The notes under the pieces are model-generated. The model ran no database searches and was not told where the DNA came from. It saw nothing but the letters and a program-made list of their open reading frames with translations. Shown here in pieces: positions 42,565 through 54,618 of a stretch of 64,000 nt of DNA. This DNA comes from Elmis aenea (taxonomy: Eukaryota > Arthropoda > Insecta > Coleoptera > Elmidae). How positions within the stretch are numbered: the first letter of the stretch is position 1; each line of letters begins with the position of its first letter. Position numbers and translations under genes: made by a program. The DNA lies in contig OX393578.1 of NCBI GenBank assembly GCA_947652605.1, positions 3,348,001-3,412,000 on the forward strand. The letters are read 5' to 3'.

Positions 42565-43660
42565 TATATTTAAAAAAAATAATTTGGGATCATTTTCTGT
42601 TACAGGAAAAATGCAAAAAAGTCATCAATAGATTCTTTTTTTTTACCAAGTAAACCAAATTTCAAGAAAAAAGGTTTGAAAATAACTAAAATAATCAAAT
42701 GTTCCGGGACTTTCTTCTAACCCTGTATATCTCGTAATTATAACAAGCGAGAATTCCAAATTAAAACTGCAATTTTCTTTAGCTTTCCTAAAAAATTTAT
42801 AAGAAAAGACAATATTTCATACGTTTTCTGTTATTATGTAAAAAGTAGCGGATATTTAAAATCTGTTTTGATATTTTTATTCAGCACTTATAAGTTGCAA
42901 CCTTTCTAGATGAAAACCTATGATCTATTTCTCATAATAAGCTTCAATCCTGGAACATTCAATTCAAACCGCCTTGTGTTTTATTTAAAAATTCTTTTAT
43001 TTTGTTAAGAATTCCGCAATTTCATAAATTGCCTTTAAATTACATGTCGCAGCGATTCTCACAATATGTCCACTAAAAAATAGCGTAGTGTCACGTAGTA
43101 GTACAAAAAATAAGGGTGAAATTCAAATTTATATTATTATTTATTTGGAGATTCGATTTTTCCTGGCGAAGCCGTATTGAGGAACTTTACGACCTACAGC
43201 TGTAAATGGCTGATTCTATTGCGAAAAGTGATGTGTGTGATACGATTCTGGAGTTCCCGATATATCGCAGAATTGCAAAAATCGTGAAAGCCCGCAGCCG
43301 CAGAGCAAGTTCTCTCCTACTTTAAAACGCTTTTTTTTTGTCTTCGTGTCGTAAACTGGGTGTCTTATATAATTTAGAAAATGGTTTTTTGCGCAAATAA
43401 AAGCCATGCGACAAATATCGGATGGAATAATGGATGAGATGACAGTTTTTTTTTTTAACTTTTAACATAACACATAAGTACCTACAGGGTCTACGATTTT
43501 TGGTAAACCTTTGAGCTTTAACGCAAAGTAACTGACTATTTTTAATCGTTTTTGCCTTGTTGCTCGTTATTAAAACTGTGTGGGTTAAAAAATGTACAAA
43601 TTATCGAACTGCGACGTAAAATTAGTTAATTAACACATACAGTGACAGATGCTTGTGGAT
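42565..43660. other. AT-rich intron/intergenic DNA, nothing coding
   Basis: Only remnants of CACCCTGTA-type ends (for example AACCCTGTATATCTCGTAAT near 42719) and unrelated AT-rich sequence. Confidence 0.4.
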
Positions 43661-43745
43661 ACATAAATAAGAAATCGCCTGACGAAGGGACGAAAGTCTC
43701 GAAACTAAAATAAATATTCCTCAGGAAGAGATTCTCCTCAAACAC
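43661..43745 (+). repeat. Hammerhead-like motif in a retroelement-type tail
   Basis: CTGACGA, one extra A, GGGAC, a GAAA loop, GTCTC and GAAAC occur in this order (about 43679-43706), resembling the catalytic core of hammerhead ribozymes found in Penelope-like and retrozyme elements. The extra A and the unclear stems I and III argue that it is decayed or coincidental. Confidence 0.3.
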
Positions 43746-44759
43746 AAGATATTTTTTTAAATTCATGTTACCACAACAAAAAACATTTTTAATCGGTTTC
43801 TAAACAAAATAATACGCGTAAATTTTATTTGTTTGTTTAATTACGAAAACACACAAAAATGTGTAGCATAAATAAAAAAATAAGCAGTTTTGACCAAGTT
43901 ATTTGTTTACTTCAGTTATCATAAGAAAGAAATAATGAAATGGTACAATTTTTCAAGTAAAATACAATTTTCTGTTTAAAAAGTATTTTCTAGTAAACAT
44001 TTCTTAGGATTCGCTAATACTTTTTCAATATATTTCTTTACAGTTTTATCGAAGTTTGTATTTTCTTTGTTGAAACGATATCAGCTGCAGATTTTCGCTT
44101 ACCGTTTGTTTTATATCTCGAATGCGTTCTTTAAAAAGTGCTCTTATGCTTTTTCCTTTACTGAAACATAAAGAAATTGCTGCAGATTTCTTAAGAATCT
44201 TTCGCTGAGATGTTTGGTGCAAGCACGAGTATCTGTTTTCGTATCGTAAATTGACGTTTTTTTTTACTTTTCCCAAATCACGCATCAAGCTGTTAGAGAG
44301 GACCGATAAATCCGGTGCAAAAATCCATTTGCTGTACATTACGGACGGCTAAATCATTTCTACCCTATGCGGTAAATTGATCTGCAGTATGCCCCGAATA
44401 CTGTTGTCACCGTGATGTAGGGTTAAACCATTCATTTAGTAAATAATCGGCACCGCAGCTACATCTTGTGTTCGTTATATCCAGTCTAATAAATGGATTG
44501 AATTAATAACTTGTTATAATGCAGCTTTTGTGTAGCTTACAGCAGTTTTTATTGGTCAATAAATTTTAATCAACCAGAGGTGCCGTAATACTTCTCTCAA
44601 TTGTACAAGAAGAGACAACGGTAATTAAATTACATTGTTAAGTCTTCTGTTAAAAGAACACTTTAATAAGAAGGACCCTGATTTAAAAAAAAAGCGCAAT
44701 TTATTGACAATACTTTTTGGCGTCTTAGTGTGATGCCACAATTCGATAACACATACTAG
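43746..44759. other. AT-rich stretch, nothing recognised
   Basis: A minus-strand frame at 44046-44339 has no domain and ordinary composition. No other feature was seen. Confidence 0.4.
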
Positions 44760-45260
44760 ATTACAATAGATACACAAATAACAGCGTATGCTGACGATTT
44801 AGCAATCAAAGGGAATAGAAGAGACGACATAATACGATACGAGCGATAGATCAACTAGACAAAGAGGCAAAAAAACTGGGTCTGGAAATAAATGAAGAAA
44901 AAACAAAATATACGAAGATATGAGGAGAAAATATGCACACACAGAAAGATCTAGAAACAAAAAAATACACGTTCTAAGAAGTCAATACTTTCAATTACTT
45001 GGGCGTGACAGTGGGACAAACTGGGAAGAACAGAGTGAAGGAGAGGATTCTGAAAGGTTATCAGGCATACGGCACAAACAAAACCTCACTAAAGAGTAAA
45101 AAACAAAAATAAAAATATACAAAAGCCTGATAAGACCCGTCATAATATATGCTATGGAAACAATAACAATAAAAAAGAAAGAAGAGGAAGACCTAAGAAT
45201 AGTGGAGAGAAAAGTAATGAGAACAATACTAGCACCTAACGTAACAAGAGATGGAGAAGA
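44760..45260 (+). mobile_element. LINE (RTE-like) RT fragment
   Basis: Broken frames read ITAYADDLAI (catalytic box; about 44780-44812), KKLGLEINEEKTKY (about 44870-44912), NTFNYLGVTVGQ and ERILKGYQAY. Stops occur after nearly every block. The family differs from that at 701-2041. Confidence 0.75.
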
Positions 45261-45429
45261 CTGAGAGGGGCATGTTACCTTATTTGTCGTAAATGTCACC
45301 AGTACGGATTTTGATGGATTTGCTTTCATCCTCCAACGTCTAAGCCAGATCTACGTTTTGTTAAGGTAGTTTTGGGTAATAGTCGAAGCCATCCTCGGGT
45401 CCCTTTGTGAAGCCATTAGTGTTGTGCCG

Positions 45430-45740
45430 TCTGCAAATTATTGGCTATTATTGGCTAACTGTAGCACATCTCTCCAGCTGACTCCTTTTTCTTCTAGTCT
45501 ATGTCTTATACTTTCCCATTTTGCTCTTGGTCTTTCTCTTCTTCTGTTTTCCTAACACTTTGTTTTTTATTTAATTTTTGTTTACCTGCTTTATGGCTTG
45601 CGTAGTAGATGTTCCAGCTATGTTATTGGTTTGTCTTCATCATTTTCTTTGTCTTTTACTCCTAGGCTTCTTATGATTTTCTCGTTACTTATCTTATCAA
45701 TTAGTCTACACCCTTCTATTCGTCTCAAAAATCTCATCAC
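45430..45740 (-). mobile_element. LINE tail fragment, antisense
   Basis: The minus strand gives EMRFLRRIEGCRLIDKISNE (near 45675-45740), and then RPRAKWESIRHRLEEKGVSWRD split by deletions (45460-45545), matching the tail at 1690-1960. It abuts the + strand LINE that begins at 45741. Confidence 0.75.
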
Positions 45741-47444
45741 CAGTATCTGATAATGGAGAGTGGGCACGATCAAATAAACAAAAAGCTGACGTCTTTGCTA
45801 ATCATTTGAAAATGATCTTCCAACCATATGAAGACCATGAATGTGAACTAACAAACGAAGAAAATAGAAAACTAGAAGAAATACTGAGGGTAACACCTAA
45901 AGAAGTAGCCGAAGAAATCAAAGGAAATATTAACTCTAAAAAAGCACCAGGGTATGATCTAATCACAGGCGAAATATTAAAATATCTACCACGCAAAGCT
46001 ATAGTTAAACTGACGTATATAATAAATGCTGCATTCCGACTGCAGCATGTACCAAACATGTGGAAAGTCGCTAAAGTCATAATGATAGCCAAACCTGGGA
46101 AACCACCTAATGATGCTAAGTCCTATAGACCAATATCCTTACTACCAGTCTTATCTAAATTATTTGAAAAACTCTTATTGAAAAGACTGAAACCAATTAT
46201 AAACAGTAAAAACCTAATACCTGAACACCAATTTGGATTTAGAAGCAAGCACTCCACTATCGATCAAGTGCACAGAATAACACACGAAATAGAAAAGGCA
46301 CTTGAGGAAAAAAAGATCTGCTCTTCATTATTTCTAGACGTAGCCCAGGCCTTTGACAGAGTATGGCTCGAAGGCCTAGTACAAATCTCTACCAAAGCAA
46401 TATTGTGACATCCTAAAATCCTATCTATCAGATAGGATTTTCCGAGTGAAACAAGATGAAGAATATTCCACATTCAAAGAAATCAAAGCCGGAGTACCCC
46501 AAGGTAGTGTCCTTGGCCCGATACTGTACCTGCTGTTCACTTCTGATATACCACAAACACAACATGTGAAAGTAGCCACTTTTGCCGACGATACCGCAAT
46601 TCTAGCCATCGGAACAACTATTGAACAATCAACAGATAAACTCCAGAACGCAACAAATCAAATCTTCGAATGGACTAAAACATGGCGCATCAAACTAAAT
46701 GAAACTAAAACTGTGCAAGTGAATTTCACAAATAAAATATTAGTAGAACACCTGCCAGTGATATTAAACAACAACAGAATTCCACATTATAACACAGCTA
46801 AATATTTAGGCATGAACCTGGACATTAAATTAAAGTGGAAAGAACACATTAAAAAAAAAACGTGAAGAGTTAGGCATCAAATATAGAAAACTTTCTTGGC
46901 TAATGAATAGGAAATCTAAACTTTCAATTGAAAATAAACTTCTAATATACAAACAAATACTGAAGCCAGTATGGACCTACGGCATACAGCTTTGGGGGTG
47001 TGCTGGTAAAACGAACATTAAAATAATACAGCGATTCCAAAATAAGGTACTCCGGGCAATTGTGGATGCCCCGTGGTACGTGAGGAATGTCGACCTCCAC
47101 AGGGACCTGAGGATGCCAACAGTCGACGAAGAAATCCAAAACTTTGCCAACAAACATGAACAAAGGCTGCACAATCACATCAACACCGAAGCCCTGCAGC
47201 TCTTGGACAACCAACATCTAGTGAGAAGGCTTAAACGGACCAAACCGTTTGAGCTAGCGAGTTAGTGTAAAGCAGAGCACTGTGCGGTTGTGTAAAGTGT
47301 CGTTTTTGAAAACAAGAATACAGAAGAAAAAAAGAAGACACCAACGGGTGGACTCTTAACTTAAGTAGAACTAACATAAAGACATATTGCTGGTTGGCTA
47401 AAGTAGTTAGGTGCAATAAAACAAAACAGTTAAAAAAAAAAAAA
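45741..47444 (+). mobile_element. Jockey-like LINE, 5'-truncated, best-preserved copy
   Basis: Non-LTR reverse transcriptase covering most of the RT domain and the C-terminal part. Motifs in order are DNGEWARSNKQKADVFANHL, KAPGYDLITGEILKYLP, KSYRPISLLPVLSKLFEKLL, HQFGFRSKHSTIDQ, LFLDVAQAFDRVW, GVPQGSVLGPILYLLF, TFADDTAIL (intact catalytic FADD), KYLGMNLD and LKPVWTYGIQLWGC. It ends at FELAS and a stop (47265). One frameshift lies near 46395-46410 and another at the A-run near 46850-46862. AATAAA at 47415 and a 13-A tail at 47432-47444 mark the 3' end. The endonuclease and ORF1 are missing. Few lesions suggest a young insertion. Older relatives are at 6784-7045 and 35068-35353. Confidence 0.93.
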
Positions 47445-48175
47445 CAGTATCTTTGTGCTTGGTTTCTGCTTTCTTGCCTGTGCCCAAGTTTCTGAACTAT
47501 AAGTAAGAATTGGTGCGCATACTGTATTAAACGAAAATGTCAAGTTATTTCGGGAGAACTGTGTAGACAATAGAATGCTTTAAAACTAGAGATGTTATTG
47601 TTGAAAAATTCGTTGGTGACAGTGTATCGATTTTGAACTTATCCGTTACATTTCAGCGCCTATTAATACACCTATTGTTTGGAAAAAAAACGTATTGTTT
47701 GCGAACACAACAAAAGAATAAAATGTGTCGGTATTAAAAACACATCGCGATTGTAGTATTTGCGTACGCGAATGTAACAAAACAAAACCGAATTATACGT
47801 ACAATTGATTATAAAACAGTATGGAAGCGATATTTAAAATTCTAGCTGCATCTAGAGGAAGCTTATTGTATTTATGGAACACCTGGATTATACACGTTAT
47901 TTCAAATTTATAATCTGCTAACGAAATTGCACAGTCTAGCGTGTGCCGGTCGCATTATGAACTCCGCTTAACTATTTCCGTTTAAAACTTATGAGCACTT
48001 ATTTTGTAATCTAAATGAGAAAAAAAGGTTATAAGGTTTCATTAGAGAACGTGCAAGGTTAATATCGGGACGACGTTTTTATTAATTTAGCGGTTGTTAT
48101 ATTTTATTTGGCACGACTCTTTTGGTTATTAAGGATAGCATTGCCAGGTTGGGTTAATCATCCAGGTGAATATGT
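47445..48175. other. AT-rich stretch, nothing recognised
   Basis: No domain-bearing frame or shared repeat noticed. Confidence 0.4.
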
Positions 48176-48354
48176 CAGTGACGTAGCCAAGGGGGGGTCC
48201 AGGGGTCCGGACCCCTCCCGAAATCGATTGTCATTCAAAATTATTGTGTATATTTGAAATCATGAAGTTTTTCCACGATTATTGTATACCCACATACAAT
48301 TAAAAAAAAATTTGGACCCCCTCCGATTAAAAAAACCTGGCTATGTCACTGAAT
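48176..48354. mobile_element. hAT-like MITE, CAGTGACGTAGCC ends
   Basis: CAGTGACGTAGCCAAGGGGG at the left and CTGGCTATGTCACTG at the right are inverted ends typical of non-autonomous hAT elements. A matching 8-bp duplication was not clear. Confidence 0.75.
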
Positions 48355-49253
48355 GCTTGCTTTTTTTGCCAAAATATCGACGAAAAACAACCTTTTACAG
48401 CTCTTCAAAATTTGGGAATTATCTCCAAGTGTTATAACCTTGCATTTTACCTATGTTGAAAATGAACTGTCTCATACCTCCTTCTTTAAAGTTATTCCTA
48501 ATAAATTTGCTGTCGAATGTCGTAATATATGTATAACAAAGTTGTCACATAAAATTTAAAAAATGTTGGATTAAATAATATGCGCAAGCAGAAGTAACGA
48601 TTTTAATACGCATTACGATAACCAGAAACTTTTAAGCATTCCCTATCCCTTTAAATACCCATTTCAACCGAAAGCGGTGTTGCTATAAACCTTCCACTTA
48701 TTTCAGAAGAAACGTGAGAAAGTTTTATGGGGTAGATATTTGAATTTTAAGTTAAACTGGGGTTAAACATTGCAGTTGGCATTGATCAGTGTCAAGGTTT
48801 ACAAGAAAAGAACTGTCCTAAGGGAAATGAACATTCAACTGGGTCATTATTCAGAGAAAAGAGCGAAGGAACAGGATTTAACTAGTAAAATTTAAATTAA
48901 GTTTTGTTTACTCGTTCCACGGCACTCTGTTTCGCAAAGCGTCGCGCAAAAACGACGACCAGACAAATTAATACAGACTCTGTTTACTGTTATATCCTGC
49001 ATAAATCTTTCTGGATTTTTTGCGACAAAGGTATGACCACAAAAAAAGTATTAATTTTTTTAGACTTGGCTATTAAATTCAGTTTTACATACAGGGCATG
49101 TAAAAAGATATGTACCTACCTCCTCCATATATAAATTTCATTTTGTTATGTTACTGACAGTTTTATGAAACAAAAGACTTGTTATTCAACAAATACCTGC
49201 AAAAATTACACTCACTGTCAAAAATTATATTAAAAATAATAATAATTTATAAT
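48355..49253. other. AT-rich stretch, nothing recognised
   Basis: Frames at 48353-48559 and 48904-49134 have no recognisable domain. Confidence 0.4.
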
Positions 49254-49594
49254 AATAAATATATATAAAAGTCCAGGCTGACTCTGTGACTCTGTCTGTG
49301 ACTCTGTCTGTGACTCTGTCTGTGACTCTGTCTGTGACTCTGTCTGTGACTCTGTCTGTGACTCTGTCTGTGACTCTATCTGTGACTCTATCTGTGACTC
49401 TGTAACGCATGAATATAGTAACGCAGTAAACTACTACGGGTTCATTTGACCGACTGAGTTGTGTCAAATGAACCGTAAATTTTTACTCACGGGTAACATA
49501 ACAGTGTCTAACTTGCAGCTCACGGTATTATAAAAAGTAATAGTTTAAATTTAAGATATACAATATTCCCGTCCTAGGACGGGTTACGTGCTAG
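49254..49594 (+). mobile_element. Non-autonomous Helitron-like element, copy 1
   Basis: The 3' end shows the Helitron signature, a perfect hairpin CCCGTCCTAGGACGGG (49568-49583) followed after seven bases by CTAG (49591-49594) and then a host T. The 5' part starts near AAATATATATAAAAGTCC and carries a 12-bp minisatellite. The body (49405-49566) matches the inverse of 55284-55445. No Rep/helicase is encoded. Helentron-type relatives (DINE-1-like) also carry internal minisatellites, so that alternative is open. Confidence 0.8.
49276..49402 (+). repeat. 12-bp minisatellite (TCTGTGACTCTG)n
   Basis: About ten units of TCTGTGACTCTG with one-base variants (TCTA in the last ones), inside the Helitron-like element. 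The minus-strand frame made of repeated VTDR is an artefact of it. Confidence 0.95.
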
Positions 49595-51055
49595 TTAAAT
49601 ATAAAGGGCGGCGAAAAAGCTAGATACGGCCCTGCTATCTAGTGACCCAACTCTGTACAAGAATGACTGGTTACCATAGGTTTAAGCGTTGCGCTCCAAG
49701 TGACTTACCAACTAGCATTTAATTCTGTTACAACTGTCCACCAATTTATGCACACCCTATACACAAAATTTTCCAGAGAAACATTCGCTTCGGCAAAAAA
49801 ATAATTACTTCCCGTTGCATTTTTCCTTAACACAAAAACACAAAATTGAACAAGAACGGGTTGATAAAATTTCCTGCTGTTAATATCTCGCTTTAACAAA
49901 TGCAGCTTATTGTGCCCCGTTGACATATATCATCCTGAAATGTGATTCTCAGTCCAACATATATGCGTAAAACATTGGATTGCTTTTAAAAGTGTTCGCT
50001 GTTGTTGACAAAAATAAAAGTTGAAATCCATTAATTCACTGCCCGATTTCAACATATGTGAAATATATTGATAAAAGGTTACAAGATGCGCCGTCCTTTT
50101 CCAACAATGAACGCGATGTCAGTCATAAATAATATCTCGTATCATGGAAACGGGAGGAAAAGATCGATAGGTTTAAGATTCTCGAGTTGAGTTTTATTTT
50201 ATGGGCGTTTTTCTATACAAAATCATTTTGGAATTCGATATTTTATATGTGAAGTTCTATGCAGTAATTTAATTCCGCAGAGGGGCGAACTGACCCTAAT
50301 TTTATGCTTCTGTGATTTCAAAAACCCGACGATTTATGCCCATCTGATATTTGAAAATTTTATTTCAGTTTCAAAAGTGACAGGTTAGATCTTTGGCTTA
50401 TATTTTCAATAAATAATCGTAAGGTTTTTGATTCGACAATAACTGGGCACAGCAATGTTCCTTGCACATACTTAACTAGAATTTTTGTTCAAAAATATTG
50501 ATAGGGGGGGATAAGAACTTCCAGAAAAACATTTTAAGATGTTCAAATTTTACAAAATACCCCTTAAATGGTTGTAGCTATGAAAAATAAATGTAAATAT
50601 GTACAATACCTACCATTTAATGATCATCTGTTTCTTAATTTTGAAATAAAATGACCAGAAGTTATAAAACTTCTCTCATTTTGTGTAGAAGTTGGTCCGA
50701 TTGTTTGTAGTGCGTCTAAGATTTAATTTTGGGTACTTTTACCAGTGGATTCGTATTTATTCAATTCGTTTATTAATAGTTTTCTGGAATTTAATAAACA
50801 AGAAATATATGACATGTCAATTGATCATCAAGTTATTTTTCTGAAACCTTGATTATTTTCCCTTTATCTATTTCTCTGATCCGAACTTCGTGATATCTGT
50901 GTTTACCAAAAATTCTTATCACAAGAGAATCGGCTAGCATAATCATTTCAGTTTTGCGTAATAAATTAAAGAAAATTTCAGATTCTTTTGTTATATCAGG
51001 ATTATTTAAATATTTTGTGATACTAAAGGCTAATTTTGACGTTTTAAAATATACA
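49595..51055. other. AT-rich stretch, nothing recognised
   Basis: No coding frame or shared repeat was supported. Confidence 0.4.
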
Positions 51056-51184
51056 GGGTCATTTTATTCTTCAGGCTTTCGCGGCTATCGTCCATGTTAC
51101 AATCTTCGTTCCCGGGTTTGGAACCGCGTCTTCTTGATTTTTGTGGCGTTTCGACCATTCTATGTTGGTCTTTATCAAACGACT

Positions 51185-51222
<38 letters not shown>

Positions 51223-51490
51223 GTTGTAGTTTAGCCGGATTTTTCGACGCGAGCGAATTCATTTACGATACTAATAACTAAATCAAATCACATTTTATAC
51301 TTCCACAACGATGTGAGACACATTTCGTTGATCTGCGCACGACTAGAATACGTTTATTATTATTTTATTCTTCAGGCTTTCGCGGCTATCGTCCATGTTA
51401 CGTCGTTTGATAAAGACCAACATAGAATGGTCGAAACGTCACAAAAATCAAGAAGATGCGGTTCCAAACCCGGGAACGAAGATTGTAACA
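51056..51490. repeat. Direct and inverted repeat cluster, Penelope-like termini
   Basis: A 39-bp segment containing TTCAGGCTTTCGCGGCTATC occurs twice in direct orientation (about 51065-51103 and 51364-51402). Between and beyond them, 51095-51181 and 51400-51489 are inverted copies of a segment with GGTCGAAACGTC and GCGGTTCCAAACCCGGG. A T30 run follows the first (51186-51217). Confidence 0.7.
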
Positions 51491-51494
51491 TATA

Positions 51495-52367
51495 CAGGGT
51501 CATTGAAATTCGAGTTTAAGCATGGGGATCTCGCTTATAATAATAGCTAGAGTATAGGGTTAAATTTGGCAAAGTTGCTAAATTTGGTGCTCATTAATAA
51601 TCCAAAGAGAAATTGGAAATATCTCAAACGGTATCCGAGAAAATTAGGAAAAACAGGAAAATACGATTTTTGAAAATCTCCTTTAACTCCTTTGGATTAT
51701 TTTTCAGCATATCGTTGGCTTGACAATATACAATTCCTATTCAATAAATAAAAAATTGGCAGCATATAGCGTTTCTCTACAATATTAAAGTTCATTTTTA
51801 CGAATGTATTAATTTGACAAGTAATAGGCTTTCAAAACTTTTAGTTTGTTGATTGGTTGTCATGGAAACAATATAAACTACAACGACCGGCCTACCTGAT
51901 TTATAGTGGTGATTGTTTAAAACGTATTTTTTCAAATTTGACAATGAAAGAAGAAGTAAAATACCACGTGTGATACATCAATGGATTCAGAAAAATAAAT
52001 GCTATTTGATTATGTAAATTGCAAAAATTGCGCACATAAGAAAAAAATTAAGTTGGTTGTCATAAAACAAAAACGAATCGATCTAGGAAAAATTTGTGAC
52101 CACTATCCGATTCGGCTTAAAAAGTTGCTAGGGCAATGTTTTTACACATTTGAAATATTTTATACTCCAAAGGAGTTATAGACGATTTTCAAAAATCGTA
52201 TTTTCCGGTTTTTCCTAATTTTCTCGGATACCGTTTGAGATATTTCCAATTTCTCTTTGGATTATTAATAAGCACCAAATTTAGCAACTTCGACAAATTT
52301 AAACCTATACTCTGGCTATTATAATAAGCGAGATCCCCATGCTTAAACTCGAATTTTAATCACCCTG
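51495..52367. mobile_element. Foldback element with about 210-bp inverted arms
   Basis: TA-CAGGGTCATTGAAATTCGAG at the left and a TTTTAATCACCCTG-TA right end. 51500-51712 is matched inverted by 52150-52362 almost without gaps (AAACGGTATCCGAGAAAATT and inverse). The arms are highly similar. The interior has no transposase. Confidence 0.92.
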
Positions 52368-54175
52368 TATGTTCTAAAATCAGCAAAACAACAAGTAACA
52401 AAAAATAAATTGTGACTAAAAACAAGTTAAAGGCAGACGGTTTTCTACCTACAAAGACAATATTACTATTCGATTTTAAATACCAGTCATTTTGTTCCAA
52501 TTTTTTGCAACAATTTTAAAACGATAAAACCTAGTAAGTTTTTGACTTTCCTAAAAGACCAAACAAAACGAATTTCCGATACTTATTTACAACTATTTGA
52601 AGCGAATCACATACGTAATGTGTACAAATACGTACACTTTTACAAAGTTTAGTACGGCGTATGAAATATTGCATTACGCGACCTCTTCTAAAAATAATCC
52701 GTCATAGTTTCGCGAGTAATCGATTTGTCGTTACGAGATATTATCAAAACTAGTGCAACGACTGTGGAAAATTGTCGTAACTTTAATAGGGCAAACATTG
52801 ATTTCTTTTAGACGTCCCAACGGTTTCCTCATAAAAGTCCATTAAATGAAGTTCATAAACCTATGAATCCTTTATAGGCAGGTACTAAATTACGCCATTT
52901 TATTTAACTAAATGATCTTGAGACCAATAGAAAAATTTATTTGAAGTCATTTACTTTTTTACGACTTTATACATTGCGAAAAATTTAAGCTCCCAACCCT
53001 AAACGATTGTACCTCGTTATTAACAAACTTCGAAAGTTTATTCTTAAAAGTTATGGACGTGATTAAATCACATTTTAACTTTATAGTTTTGTTCTGGCGA
53101 CATCAAAGGCGTACTTGAAACTTTTTTTATGATAAACGACCGCTTTAAGTTTTCGGGATCAGTTAATTAAGTATGCAGACAGTGATATAAATCAAGATGA
53201 AACAAAAACCAATTGGAATCGCGAAATTTGGCGACTTTCTGAATATTAACAGTGCTTTCGAAATAAAAACTACTGCAATGAAATTCTGCTCAATAACCTT
53301 TGACAATGCTCTTTGCATACAAAGCAGGAAACTATGAAATAAACGAAATGAGTTTCATTAAACTGCTCCCTACAATAAAACGAAATAAGTCTATGTTATT
53401 CTTCAATTGCAGTATTTGATTTACCCTTTAGTGCTAAGGCCTTAAGAAGTAATTTAATTTTGCATCTGAAGTTTCGTTGCGCAAAAAAACGAATGATAAT
53501 ACAATTGTATTCGAGACGATATGAAAGCTTTATATCATTTCTTCAGCTGCGGCAAACGAGCAAGCTGGGAGAACTGTTTAGGCAAAAATTTAAAAACAAC
53601 AGAAATTCAATTTGCTTTTTTTTAATAATATACCTTGGGCGATGGAAAGGGAACATAAAACTCGTTTTTAAAAAATGTATCTCTTATATCAAATCAACAA
53701 CACAATATTATTCAAAATATTCCTACAAGAAAAATCATAAATCTACTAAAAAGAACGGTATTAACCAAAATATTCATCGAAAATATTAAACTGGTTTGTT
53801 TTCATTAAATTAAGTAAAAGTACAAAAGATCGATACATTTTTGTCTGCAAAAATCCACGAGATAAACTTTATACACAGTAAAAAGTGCGGTGTCAATTAT
53901 TCTAACACTAAATAAGGCGAAATTGAGACATTATGTGTCCACTTAAAGAGGTTATTAAGTCTAAAGAAACAGGAGAAATAATACATTTCACTATTCCAAA
54001 GTCAACTTGCCCGTTTAATACGTTTCATGGCTAACTTGGAATAATATCAGTAAAATGCAGATTTTTGAGTTCCTGAGTTATTTATAAAAATGGATATAAC
54101 ATATGATACCTATATCGCTAGAAAGAGGGGAAAAAAGCACAAAGAACAAAGAACTATTCCAAAGGCAAAAGGAGA
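52368..54175. other. AT-rich stretch, nothing recognised
   Basis: The frame at 53460-53789 is Lys/Asn-rich low-complexity translation of AT-rich DNA and is not supported as a gene. Confidence 0.4.
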
Positions 54176-54542
54176 GCCCATAAAAAAAATTAAGTTAGGG
54201 GTAATATCTCAAAAACGAAAAGTGATAAAAAATCTAAGATAATAATTGCATTCTACAAAAAAAGTACCTTTCTAAAGGTACTTTTTTTCAATTTCATTTG
54301 TAGCTTCTGAGCTACAAATGAAATTGATTTAATTATTAAGACAAAAAAGTTTTGACAGGAAAAAGAAATTCGACATTTTCGTATTTTTTGCTATAACGTC
54401 TGAAGCTCGAGCAACTTTGTACTTTTAAAAATGGATTCTGGCTCCTCTCATACCAAGGAATAATTCATCTAATTTAAACAAACCTGTATCTCTTATAATA
54501 AGCGAGATACCTATGCTGGAAATGTAATCTGGTACACCCTGT
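54176..54542 (-). repeat. CACCCTGTA-group repeat, inverse of 25897-26240
   Basis: Shares GCGAGATACC, GGAATAATTCATCTAA, AATTTCATTTGTAG and the terminal GGTACACCCTG with the intron 7 copy. Contains two adjacent perfect hairpins (54257-54288 and 54289-54326). Confidence 0.8.
54257..54326. repeat. Two back-to-back perfect hairpins
   Basis: 54257-54271 pairs with 54274-54288 (15 bp, loop CT; core AAAGTACCTTT). 54289-54305 pairs with 54310-54326 (17 bp, loop TCTG; core CATTTGTAGCT). The related copy at 26115-26155 has lost most of this symmetry. Confidence 0.9.
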
Positions 54543-54618
54543 GTATTCTCCACCAAATAATTTTTTCGAATTTGCCGTGCTTTAGATTCCAAGTGGGTAT
54601 CTTATAGAATAGTATAGT

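Noticed and set aside
44046..44339. 97-codon minus-strand frame
   Set aside because: No domain or homology; isolated in AT-rich DNA.
49225..49467. Minus-strand protein of repeated Val-Thr-Asp-Arg
   Set aside because: Arises from the 12-bp minisatellite in a Helitron-like element.
53460..53789. 109-codon frame
   Set aside because: Lys/Asn/Ile-rich translation of AT-rich DNA without domain, signal peptide or homologue.
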